Shown here: positions 14,853-22,055 of the stretch, one piece after another
Layout of the letters: every line of letters starts with the position of its first letter
How positions within the stretch are numbered: the first letter of the stretch is position 1
DNA from: Pseudomonadota bacterium
Lineage (GTDB): Bacteria; Pseudomonadota; Alphaproteobacteria; Kiloniellales; J153
DNA length: 27,861 nt
Reading direction: 5' to 3'
NCBI GenBank assembly: GCA_022572105.1
Contig: JACZWN010000013.1
Span: forward strand, 1-27,861
The notes under the pieces: model-generated
Seen by the model: only the letters and a program-made list of their open reading frames with translations
The model's database searches: none
Told to the model about the DNA's origin: nothing
Made by a program: the position numbers and the translations under genes

Positions 14853-15440
14853 ATGGCCTCCACGAAACGCGACCGGCTGATCGACACCGCGCTCGAGTTG
14901 TTCAATCGGGACGGCTACCGCGCCACCGGGATCGACAAGATCCTGGCCGAAGCCGGGGTCGCCAAGATGACCCTCTACAACCACTTCGGCTCCAAGGACG
15001 AGCTCATCCTGGCCGCGCTTAAGCGGCGCGACGCGCGCTGGCGCGACTGGCTCCGCCACGCCGTGGCGCGCCGCGCCGAGACCCCCCACGGGCGCCTGCT
15101 CGCCGTTTTCGACGCGCTCGAGGAGTGGTTCGCCCAGGCCGACTTCCAGGGCTGCATGTTCATGCGCGCGGCGAGCGAGTACTGCGGCTGCGACCACCCG
15201 ATCCACGCCGTGGCGGCCGAGCACCAGCGCCTGCTCCTGGCCGAGCTGCGCGACCTGGCCGCCGCCGCCGGCGCCAAGCGCCCGGCCAAGCTGGCGCGCG
15301 AAATTCTGCTGTTGGTCTTGGGCGCGATCGTCGCCACCCAAGTCAACGGCCCCGTGGACGCCGGCAAGGCGGCGAAAAAGGCGGCCGAGGTGCTGATCGA
15401 GGAGGCGCTCGCCGCGCCCGAGGTGGGCGACGCCGCCTAA
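14853..15440 (+). CDS. TetR/AcrR-family transcriptional regulator
   Basis: 195 residues. The N-terminal HTH domain is typical: TALELFNRDGYRATGIDKIL, then AGVAKMTLYNHFGSKDELIL (recognition helix, about 33-52). The ligand domain contains a cysteine cluster, QGCMFMRAASEYCGCDHPIH with C101, C111 and C113. The position of C101 recalls the electrophile-sensing cysteine of NemR-type TetR proteins, so thiol-based sensing is plausible but unproven. It is divergent to the six-gene redox cluster, with 302 bp between the starts and two matching palindromes, so it probably represses itself and the cluster. Confidence 0.9.
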   Translation: MASTKRDRLIDTALELFNRDGYRATGIDKILAEAGVAKMTLYNHFGSKDELILAALKRRDARWRDWLRHAVARRAETPHGRLLAVFDALEEWFAQADFQGCMFMRAASEYCGCDHPIHAVAAEHQRLLLAELRDLAAAAGAKRPAKLAREILLLVLGAIVATQVNGPVDAGKAAKKAAEVLIEEALAAPEVGDAA

Positions 15441-15479
15441 ACCGCGGGCGCTCGATGCACCCGCGCGCGCGGCGCGGGT

Positions 15480-15501
15480 TTATACCAAAAACCGTTGATA
15501 T
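15480..15501 (+). repeat. 22-bp repeat, copy A (inverted with respect to 16074-16095)
   Basis: Reads TTATACCAAA, three variable bases, CGTTGATAT. The reverse complement of 16074-16095 matches it at 19 of 22 positions; the only differences are the three middle bases. It lies just after tetR and touches the stop codon of the small minus-strand gene. Confidence 0.6.
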
Positions 15502-15767
15502 CAGACGCGGAGATCGAGGAGGCTGCCGCGCGGCGGCAGTCGGTCGTCCGCGCGCAGGGCGCGTACCGCCTCGGCAAGGGTGGTGGAGGTGGACAGCCCC
15601 GTCGCGCCGGTGCCGCTTGCGCTTTTGGCGGCGGGCGTGGCTGGCCGAGCCGTGTCCACGGCGCCCGCCTTGATCTGGAGCTCGCCACCCGACTGCTGGC
15701 GGATGCCCGGCTGCGGCTGGCGCAGGAAGCCGAGTTTGAAGGGAAACGGATTTTCGGGGATCTGCAT
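15501..15767 (-). CDS. Small hypothetical protein
   Basis: 88 residues from the ATG at 15767 (a GTG at 15785 would add six). Visible: MQIPENPFPFKLGF at the N-terminus, a low-complexity Ala/Ser/Thr-rich middle (AKSASGTGATGLSTSTTLAE) and a C-terminus LPPRGSLLDLRV. There is no signal peptide and no clear Shine-Dalgarno. The antisense frames are also open, but their translations are Arg/Gly-rich. The PFPF start and RGSLLD end look like a designed small protein and not random translation; I do not recognise the family. Bracketed by the 22-bp inverted repeats. Confidence 0.45.
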   Translation of the reverse strand: MQIPENPFPFKLGFLRQPQPGIRQQSGGELQIKAGAVDTARPATPAAKSASGTGATGLSTSTTLAEAVRALRADDRLPPRGSLLDLRV

Positions 15768-16110
15768 CGGCGACGAACATGCCACGGCAGGCGTAAACGG
15801 CCGGTAAAAGCGCGCTCTAACATGGGCCGCCGAACGGGGCGCGCCGGGCGCGCCGGATAACGGGCCGCGTTAACCAAATGTGAACAGTCTGTAACTTTAC
15901 TGTTAATCCAAAGGCCAACGGGGGCAAGCGGATCCAATGAAACGCGCGCGCGGGCAAATCGAACCCGGTGGTGTCACCGGGCTTATAAGGGTCCCTAAAT
16001 TTGTTAACCCGTTTTATCCTATAGTCGCGCGCGGCCGGTCCGGGAATCGCCGGGCCGGTCCGGGCTTGAACGAATATCAACGACCTTTGGTATAAGGGCA
16101 GTACCGTCGG
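15768..16110. other. Intergenic region with hairpin and short repeats
   Basis: No gene is recognised in these ~340 bp. The stretch around 15870-16025 is AT-richer than the surroundings and promoter-like. It contains a perfect 7-bp stem with a 4-base loop (CCCGGTG-GTGT-CACCGGG, 15964-15981) and a direct duplication of GGCCGGTCCGGG near 16032-16065. It may be the 5' control region of the DUF2336 gene. Confidence 0.5.
16074..16095 (-). repeat. 22-bp repeat, copy B (inverted with respect to 15480-15501)
   Basis: On the minus strand it reads TTATACCAAA, GGT, CGTTGATAT. It lies just before the DUF2336 gene; with copy A it encloses a 616-bp segment. Confidence 0.6.
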
Positions 16111-17313
16111 ATGCCTCCCGGGGGGACCAGAACAGAGACCCGTGCAGTGAACGGTCCCGGCAAGGAATTACAATTTCTGCTCGACTTGGCGCTCGACAAA
16201 TCGCTCGAGGGCCGCAGGATGCTGACCGCCACGATCGGCGATCTCTTCACCAAGCAGGATAAGGTCCTGACCGAGCGTGAACGCGCGCTCATGTCCGACA
16301 TCCTGCGCAAACTGATCCACGACTGCGAGATGGCGGTCCGGCGCGACCTGAGCGAGCGCCTGGCCAAAGCCCCCAATCCGCCGCACGACCTGATCGTGAC
16401 CCTCGCCAACGACGATATCGAGGTCGCCGAGCCGATTCTCATGAGAAGCGAGGTGTTGCGCGATCCCGAACTGATTCGGGTGATCCGCCATCGAACGCAG
16501 CAGCACCAGCTGGTGATCGCCATGCGCCGCTCGCTCAGCGAGCACGTCTCCGACGCGCTCGTGGAGACCGGCAACGAGGACGTGGTCAAGACCCTGCTCG
16601 AAAATTCGGACGCGCAAATTTCCGAAGCGACCATGGAGTATCTGGCCGAGGAATCGCGCCGCGTCGACACCTATCAGGAGCCGCTGCTCAAACGCGGCGA
16701 CCTGAAGCGGGAACTGGCGGAGCGCATGTACCTTTGGGTCTCCGCCGCGCTTCGCTCCCATATTCTCGAAAACTTCGACATCGAGCCCAGCCGGCTCGAC
16801 GACCAGCTCGAAGACGTCGCCCAGGCCATCGCGCGCGACCCGGAACAGCACCGGGCGGAACCGGACGAGGCGCAGCCCGCCGGCGTTCTGGCCCGCCGCC
16901 TGGTCGAACAACGGAAGGTCACGCCCAACTTCCTGATCCAGGTCCTGCGTCAGGGCGAGATCCGACTCTTCGAGGCCTTGTTCGGCCAAATGAGCGGCCT
17001 CAAGGCGCCCCGTTTGCAGAGCGTGCTCTACGATTCGGGCGGCGAAGGATTGGCCATCGCCTGTCGGGCGATGGAGATGCACAAGCCGACCTTCGCCACC
17101 ATCTTCCTGCTCAGCCGGCGCGGCCGGCCGGGCAATCAGGTCGTCGATCCGCGCGAACTCTCCCGCGCGTTGCTGCTTTTCGATAAGATGAACCCGCGCG
17201 CCGCGGTCGAGGTCATGAAGAGCTGGCGTCGGGATTGGGCGTATCAGGACGCCACCGAACGGATCGCCGCGTCGGCCGGGACACCGCCCGGCGAGAAGAA
17301 GGAAGCCGACTAA
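16111..17313 (+). CDS. DUF2336 domain-containing protein
   Basis: Up to 400 residues, cytoplasmic and largely helical. The start of the domain, LQFLLDLALDKSLEGRRMLT, and the following ERERALMSDILRKLIHDCEM match DUF2336 proteins, which are common in alphaproteobacteria and have no established biochemical role. HEAT-like helical repeats dominate about residues 60-330 (LIVTLANDDIEVAEPILMRS, VVKTLLENSDAQISEATMEY). The start is uncertain: ATG 16111 has AAGGGC upstream, while GTG 16147 would start at VNGPGKELQF, closer to the family's usual N-terminus. It lies 51 bp upstream of a histidine kinase gene and is probably co-transcribed with it. Confidence 0.85.
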   Translation: MPPGGTRTETRAVNGPGKELQFLLDLALDKSLEGRRMLTATIGDLFTKQDKVLTERERALMSDILRKLIHDCEMAVRRDLSERLAKAPNPPHDLIVTLANDDIEVAEPILMRSEVLRDPELIRVIRHRTQQHQLVIAMRRSLSEHVSDALVETGNEDVVKTLLENSDAQISEATMEYLAEESRRVDTYQEPLLKRGDLKRELAERMYLWVSAALRSHILENFDIEPSRLDDQLEDVAQAIARDPEQHRAEPDEAQPAGVLARRLVEQRKVTPNFLIQVLRQGEIRLFEALFGQMSGLKAPRLQSVLYDSGGEGLAIACRAMEMHKPTFATIFLLSRRGRPGNQVVDPRELSRALLLFDKMNPRAAVEVMKSWRRDWAYQDATERIAASAGTPPGEKKEAD

Positions 17314-17364
17314 TACCAAATCTCGGTAAATTGGGTCCGTATCAGCGAGACTCGGTTTAAGGGC

Positions 17365-18945
17365 ATGTCCGCCCAGGCCGACCAACGCCCGCCACTTCGC
17401 TTGACGGTCGATCGCGAGACCGCCGCCGAGGCCGCCGCCGCGCGCGCCGCAGACTGCGATCCCGTCGCGGAGTTGGCGCGCGTCTTGCTGGACGGGGGCG
17501 CGGCGACCTGCGTCACGGACCGGCGCGGCGAGCTGATCTATGCCAACGCCGCCTACGAGAGGATCGCCGAGGCGGTCGCCGAAGCCGGGCTGGCGCCCAT
17601 CGGGCGGCCGATCGACGGCCCGCCCGGGCCCGGCGACGAAACGGCGAGCCCGCGCGCCGCGGTCGAGGCGTCGAACGCCCGGGCGGAGCGCAGGCACGCG
17701 GTCGCGGTGGATGGGGGAACCGAATATTACAGTCTGCGCCACGAAGTGCTACGCGACGCCGATGGCTGGGCGGTCGCCAGGGCGTCCATCTTCACGCCGA
17801 TTACGGACCGGGAGAGCGCGAAGATCAAGTTGGCCGCGGCGAACGAGCGCCTGGAAGACATCACGCGGCTGGTCAGCGACTGGGTCTGGGAGATCAACCG
17901 GAACCAGGTGCTCACCTTCGTCTCGCCCCGGGTCAACGAAGCGCTCGGCTACCATCAGCTCGAGCTGACCGGACGCCGGCTGTCGGAACTTTTGGCCGAG
18001 CCCTCGGGGGTCGTCGACGCGCTCGCCGGCAACGACGGGCGGCGGCCGTTCCGCGACCTGGAGGTCAAGATCGCGGACCGGGACGGCAAGCTCCGTCACG
18101 TCCTCTTGAGCGGCCTGCCGGTCTACTGCCCCGCGACCGGGTCTTTCCTCGGGTTCCGCGGCACCGCGCAGGACGTGAGCGAACTCAAGTGGCGCGAGGA
18201 GGCGCTGCTTCGGGCCAAAGAGCAGGCGGAACTCGCCAATCGCACCAAGAGCGAGTTCCTCGCCAGCATGAGCCACGAGTTGCGTACACCCTTGAACGCG
18301 ATCATCGGTTTTTCCGACATCATGGGTAACCAGATGCTCGGCCCGCTCGGCAACGGGCAATACGAGGGCTACACCAAGGACATTTCGGACAGCGCCCGGC
18401 ATCTCTTGGCGCTGATCAACGACATCCTGGACACCGCCAAGATCGAGGCCGGACAGATGTTGCTGGCCGAGGAGATCGTCGATCCCCACGACCTGATCGA
18501 GTCGGTGTGCCGCCTGGTCGCGCCGCGGGCCGAGCGCGCCAATCTCAGCCTCGAGGTACGCATTCCCGACCGCATCCCGACGCTGCGCGCGGACAAGACC
18601 AAGCTGAAGCAGATCTTGATCAACCTGATCTCGAACGCGTTGAAGTTCACGCCCGAGGGCGGCCGCATCGAGTTGGTCGCCGAGGCCGCCCCAAGCGGCG
18701 AATTCGTGTTCATCGTGAGCGATACCGGGATCGGGATCGCGGCCGAGGACATCCCCCGGGCCATGGCGCCCTTCGGACAGGTGGACTCCCGGTTGAGCCG
18801 CAAGTTCGAGGGCACCGGGCTCGGGTTGCCGCTGGCCAAGTCCTTGACCGAATTGCACGGCGGCGAGTTCCTTCTGGTCAGCCAGATCGACGTCGGCACG
18901 ACGGTGACCGTGCGCCTGCCGGCCACGCGGACCGTCGTCGAGTGA
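17365..18945 (+). CDS. Soluble PAS-domain sensor histidine kinase
   Basis: 526 residues with no membrane segment, so a cytoplasmic sensor. Domains: a possible degenerate PAS at about 38-148 (GGAATCVTDRRGELIYANAA), a clearer PAS at about 160-275 (DWVWEINRNQVLTFVSPRVN, and FRGTAQDVSEL), and a HisKA dimerisation domain with the H-box SMSHELRTPLNAIIGFSDIM (phospho-acceptor H304). The HATPase domain has the N-box LINLISNALKFTPEGG, G1 DTGIGI (453-458), the F-box APFGQ and G2 GTGLGLPLAKS (483 on). All catalytic motifs look intact. No response regulator is in the window, so it is an orphan kinase. The PleC/DivJ-like organisation is common in alphaproteobacteria. AAGGG precedes the ATG. Confidence 0.92.
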   Translation: MSAQADQRPPLRLTVDRETAAEAAAARAADCDPVAELARVLLDGGAATCVTDRRGELIYANAAYERIAEAVAEAGLAPIGRPIDGPPGPGDETASPRAAVEASNARAERRHAVAVDGGTEYYSLRHEVLRDADGWAVARASIFTPITDRESAKIKLAAANERLEDITRLVSDWVWEINRNQVLTFVSPRVNEALGYHQLELTGRRLSELLAEPSGVVDALAGNDGRRPFRDLEVKIADRDGKLRHVLLSGLPVYCPATGSFLGFRGTAQDVSELKWREEALLRAKEQAELANRTKSEFLASMSHELRTPLNAIIGFSDIMGNQMLGPLGNGQYEGYTKDISDSARHLLALINDILDTAKIEAGQMLLAEEIVDPHDLIESVCRLVAPRAERANLSLEVRIPDRIPTLRADKTKLKQILINLISNALKFTPEGGRIELVAEAAPSGEFVFIVSDTGIGIAAEDIPRAMAPFGQVDSRLSRKFEGTGLGLPLAKSLTELHGGEFLLVSQIDVGTTVTVRLPATRTVVE

Positions 18946-18961
18946 ACCGGGACGGTTGGTA

Positions 18962-19513
18962 TTATGGGCTGGTCGTGGAGTCGAAGCTTTCGGCTTCGAT
19001 CGTCCGCCAGGCGGCCTCGGCGAGCGTGTAGTAGCAGCAGCCCTCCACGTCGTAGGCGTTACGCAGGCCCTGGTACAGGAAGCCGAGCTTGTCCAGGACG
19101 CGCCGCGAGGCGCGGTTCTCCGGGTCCGTGACCGCGGCGATGCGCGCGAGACGGAGCTCGTCGAAACCGTAGGCGAGCAGGGGCCGGGCCGCCTCGGTGG
19201 CGATCCCGCGGCCCCAAGAGGACTTCGCAAATCGGTAGGCGAGCTCGATCTCCTCCGTGTCGTCGAGGGGGATCAGCCCGGCCCAGCCGTGGAAGACGCC
19301 GGTCGCGGACTCCTCGATCGCCCACAGTCCGAGCCCGTCCCCGGGCCGCTCCCGAACCAAGCTCTCTGCCCGCTCCAGGGCTTCGGCGTAGAGTTTCGCG
19401 CCGGAGCCGATGTAGCGCATGACCTCGGGATCGGCGTTCATGGCGGCGAGCGCGGGCGCGTCGCCCCGGCGCCAACCCCGGAGCCGCAGTCGTTCGGTGA
19501 CGAATTCCTTCAT
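18962..19513 (-). CDS. GNAT-family N-acetyltransferase (RimJ/RimL type)
   Basis: 183 residues. Seen: FVTERLRLRGWRRGDAPALA at the N-terminus, the acetyl-CoA pyrophosphate loop in SSWGRGIATEAARPLLAYGF, and the closing motif VTDPENRASRRVLDKLGFLY typical of the RimJ/RimL-like Acetyltransf_3 group. It transfers an acetyl group from acetyl-CoA to an amine; the substrate could be a protein N-terminus or a small molecule. It converges on the histidine kinase gene with 16 bp between the stops and is divergent to the amidohydrolase (142 bp between the starts). Confidence 0.9.
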   Translation of the reverse strand: MKEFVTERLRLRGWRRGDAPALAAMNADPEVMRYIGSGAKLYAEALERAESLVRERPGDGLGLWAIEESATGVFHGWAGLIPLDDTEEIELAYRFAKSSWGRGIATEAARPLLAYGFDELRLARIAAVTDPENRASRRVLDKLGFLYQGLRNAYDVEGCCYYTLAEAAWRTIEAESFDSTTSP

Positions 19514-19655
19514 GGCGCGATCGCCTCAGCGCACCCTCCCCGCCCCCGCGTGCGACATTATGGAGGGTGCCCGGCCGCGGGTTTGTCAACCGCGTGTCGG
19601 AGCCAATACACTGGCCCGCTTGGGTTAGGGCTTTTCCCGTGGGGAGGTGAGCGAG

Positions 19656-21086
19656 ATGACGACCTGGATCAAGGGCGCCGACTGGATCGTCGCCTGGGAC
19701 CAAACCAACCAACGCCATGCCTATCTGCGCGACGGCGACGTCGTCTTCGACGGCGACGCGATCGCCTTCGTCGGCCGCGGCTACGCCGGCGCCGCCGAGG
19801 AGGTCGTCGACGGCCGCGGCCTTTGCGTCCTGCCCGGCCTGGTCGATATCCACGCGCACCCCAGCAGCGAGCCGGCCTATCGCGGCATCCGCGAGGAACA
19901 CGGCCGGCCGCGCATGTACATGACCGGCCTCTACGAGCGCTCGCTGGCTTACGTTCTGGACGAGGAGGGCCTGCTCGCCGGTGCCGAGGCCGCCTACTGC
20001 GAGCTGTTGAAGAGCGGCGTCACCACCATCGCGGACCTGTCCTCGCCCTATCCGGGCTGGCTCGACCTCCTGGCCAGGAGCGGGCTTCGCGGCGTCGTCG
20101 CGCCGGGCTACGCCTCGTCGCGCTGGCGCCTGGAGAACGACTTCGAGCTCAAGTTCGTCTGGGACGAGGCGGCCGGGCGCCGGGGCTTCGAGGACAGCCT
20201 GCACCTGATGGCGAAGGCCGACCAACACCCCTGCGGGCGCCTGTCCGGCATGCTCTACCCGGCCCAGATCGAGACCTGCACCGCCGATCTGTTCCGCGAT
20301 TCCATCGCCGCGGCGCGCGAGCAGGGCCGTCCGCTCACGACCCACCTCTCGCAGAGCGTCCTCGAGTTCCAGGAGATCGTCCGGCGCCACGGCAAGACGC
20401 CCGCCCAGTACGCCCAGGAGCTCGGCATCCTGGGGCCGAACACGGTCCTCGGCCACGCGATCTTCATCGACGAGCATTCCTGGCTTCACTGGCCGAGCCG
20501 GGAGGACCTGGAAATCCTGGCCCGCAGCGGCGTGACCGTGGCCCATTGCCCGACGCCGTTCGCCCGCTACGGCCAGGTTCTGGAGGACTTCGGCCGCTAT
20601 CTGCGCGCCGGCGTCGGGATGGGGATCGGGACCGACTGCGCGCCCCACAACATGCTCGAGGAGATGGGCCGGGCGGCGGTGCTGGCGCGCATCGCGGCCG
20701 GCGACATCACCACGGTTTCGACCGCCGACATCTTTCACGCGGCGACCGTCGGCGGGGCCACGGCGCTTTTGCGCGACGATATCGGCCGGCTGGCGCCGGG
20801 CATGAAGGCCGACCTGGTGCTCGTCGATCTCGATCATCCGCTCATGCGGCCGCTCTACGACCCGCTGCGCAACCTGATTTACACGGCCGCCGAGCGGGCC
20901 GTGCGCGACGTCTACGTCGACGGCAAGCGCGTGGTCGCCGACGGCAAGGTCCTGACCCTGGACCGCGAGGACGCCCTCGGCCGCCTTCAGGAGGCCCAGC
21001 AGCGCATGATCCGGGACGTGCCGAACCACGACTACGCGCGGCGCCGGGCCGAGGAGATCGTGCCCTTGAGCCTGCCGCTCGCGTGA
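19656..21086 (+). CDS. Metal-dependent amidohydrolase (TrzA/AtzA/cytosine deaminase-like)
   Basis: 476 residues. The ATG at 19656 has GGGGAGG 8 bases upstream; a GTG at 19647 would overlap that ribosome site. Seen: the metal motif PGLVDIHAHPSS (H66, H68), TTHLSQSV (H230), LGHAIFIDE (H267), VAHCPTPFARYG (H297) and GIGTDCAPHNML (D327), the full ligand set of the subtype III/TrzA-type mononuclear amidohydrolases. The C-terminus returns to the beta-sandwich (LAPGMKADLVLVDLDHPLMR). These enzymes deaminate or dechlorinate N-heterocycles and related amidines; the substrate is unknown. No permease or ring-cleavage gene is adjacent. Confidence 0.9.
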   Translation: MTTWIKGADWIVAWDQTNQRHAYLRDGDVVFDGDAIAFVGRGYAGAAEEVVDGRGLCVLPGLVDIHAHPSSEPAYRGIREEHGRPRMYMTGLYERSLAYVLDEEGLLAGAEAAYCELLKSGVTTIADLSSPYPGWLDLLARSGLRGVVAPGYASSRWRLENDFELKFVWDEAAGRRGFEDSLHLMAKADQHPCGRLSGMLYPAQIETCTADLFRDSIAAAREQGRPLTTHLSQSVLEFQEIVRRHGKTPAQYAQELGILGPNTVLGHAIFIDEHSWLHWPSREDLEILARSGVTVAHCPTPFARYGQVLEDFGRYLRAGVGMGIGTDCAPHNMLEEMGRAAVLARIAAGDITTVSTADIFHAATVGGATALLRDDIGRLAPGMKADLVLVDLDHPLMRPLYDPLRNLIYTAAERAVRDVYVDGKRVVADGKVLTLDREDALGRLQEAQQRMIRDVPNHDYARRRAEEIVPLSLPLA

Positions 21087-21118
21087 GGCGCCGGCTCATC
21101 GCGTTCAGGGCACTCATG

Positions 21119-21158
21119 GCTCTGCCGCTAGAATAGGGGCTTTGCCGCTATAATAAGG
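21119..21158 (+). promoter_or_regulatory. Tandem 20-bp duplication containing a consensus -10 box
   Basis: Units 21119-21138 and 21139-21158 match at 17 of 20 positions. The second unit holds a perfect TATAAT (21149-21154) and the first has TAGAAT at the same place, so the duplication may have built or doubled a promoter for the secreted protein gene at 21202. No good -35 box is visible. Confidence 0.45.
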
Positions 21159-21201
21159 CCTGGCCCGGTCCCGAACGGGAGCGGCGGGGAGGCGAGGTGT
21201 C

Positions 21202-21864
21202 GTGAAGGCGATCCGGATACTGGCGTTGGCCGCGCTCGCGCTGGGCGCGGCGGCCTCGGCCTCGGCCGAGTCGATCACCCTCGACGGCATCACCTTCAGC
21301 GATGCCTTGGGCGGCATCGTCCTGATCGGAGGCTGGGGCCGGGGCACGCCGGAGGATCCCTTCGTCGTGGTCGAGATCATCACCGACGACGGCCCGGGCA
21401 TCCTCACCATACGCGGCCTCGATTCGGGCTTCGGCAACCGGATCGCCTCGCACCACCTGGCCGGCTTCGCGCTCACCAAGATCGTCTGCAACGGCACCGG
21501 GCGCGATTGGCTGTCGTTCGACCTGGAGCTCAGGGAGCGCCTCCGAGACTACAGTCCTTACGAGGACGGGCTCTCGTTCGGGCAGGGCAGCATCGCCGGC
21601 CGGCCCTTTCTGTCCGATACCTTCCGTTATGCGGACGAGATCAGCGAGCCCTTCGACAAGGTCTCCTTTTCCGGCGGCACGGTGCCGCCGGGCGGCACGG
21701 CGGCCGTTACCGTGGTCATCACCGACAGCACGCCGCGGCCGGTCTTCTATCTGCTGCAGAAGCGCGAGAAACCCGTTGCCGAGCGCCGGGACCGGCCGGC
21801 GGGACTGGTGGCGAAAGCGAGCCTGAAGGGGACCAAATGCCTATTCGAGACGGGGCCTTCCTGA
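21202..21864 (+). CDS. Secreted hypothetical protein
   Basis: 220 residues starting at GTG 21202, with GAGG upstream. The signal peptide is MKAIRILALAALALGAAASA (cleavage near ASAES). The mature protein is beta-rich with repeated ITLDGITFSD / VVVEIITDDGPGILTIRGLD stretches, one internal Cys pair (IVCNGTGRD, GTKCLFE) and a basic tail; no family is recognised. The position between a -10 box upstream and a short GC hairpin with T-run downstream suggests a single-gene transcript. Confidence 0.75.
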   Translation: MKAIRILALAALALGAAASASAESITLDGITFSDALGGIVLIGGWGRGTPEDPFVVVEIITDDGPGILTIRGLDSGFGNRIASHHLAGFALTKIVCNGTGRDWLSFDLELRERLRDYSPYEDGLSFGQGSIAGRPFLSDTFRYADEISEPFDKVSFSGGTVPPGGTAAVTVVITDSTPRPVFYLLQKREKPVAERRDRPAGLVAKASLKGTKCLFETGPS

Positions 21865-21913
21865 ACGCCGACCTTACCTGAGTGCCACGGCGGCGAATCC
21901 TCCCGATTCCGCC

Positions 21914-21934
21914 GCGCGGGTCCGCGCTTTTCTT
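21914..21934 (+). terminator. Probable intrinsic terminator after the secreted hypothetical gene
   Basis: GCGCG-GGTC-CGCGC forms a 5-bp all-GC stem with a 4-base loop, followed by TTTTCTT. It lies 50 bp after the stop codon. Short stem, so moderate support. Confidence 0.45.
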
Positions 21935-21978
21935 CCGGCTCGTAATAAGGCATTATTTGCCTGCTTAAAGACGCTAAA

Positions 21979-22002
21979 GGGGGCGGGACATCCCCCGCCC
22001 CC
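21979..22002. other. GC hairpin in the leader of the peptide-binding protein gene
   Basis: GGGGGCGGG and CCCGCCCCC pair perfectly (9 bp, 6-base loop) 54 bp before the start codon at 22056. There is no T-run, so it may stabilise or regulate the leader rather than terminate. Confidence 0.4.
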
Positions 22003-22055
22003 AACAACGGCGTCGACCCGGCGGTCCACGACCGCCGGCCAAAGGGAGGACGAAA

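Noticed and set aside
16111..18945. DUF2336 protein and histidine kinase as a complete two-component system
   Set aside because: No receiver domain or DNA-binding response regulator is present nearby; adjacency alone does not make a signalling pair.
18956..21136. Very long plus-strand frame spanning the GNAT gene and the amidohydrolase
   Set aside because: It is out of frame with two well-recognised genes and its translation is Arg/Gly/Pro-rich low complexity.
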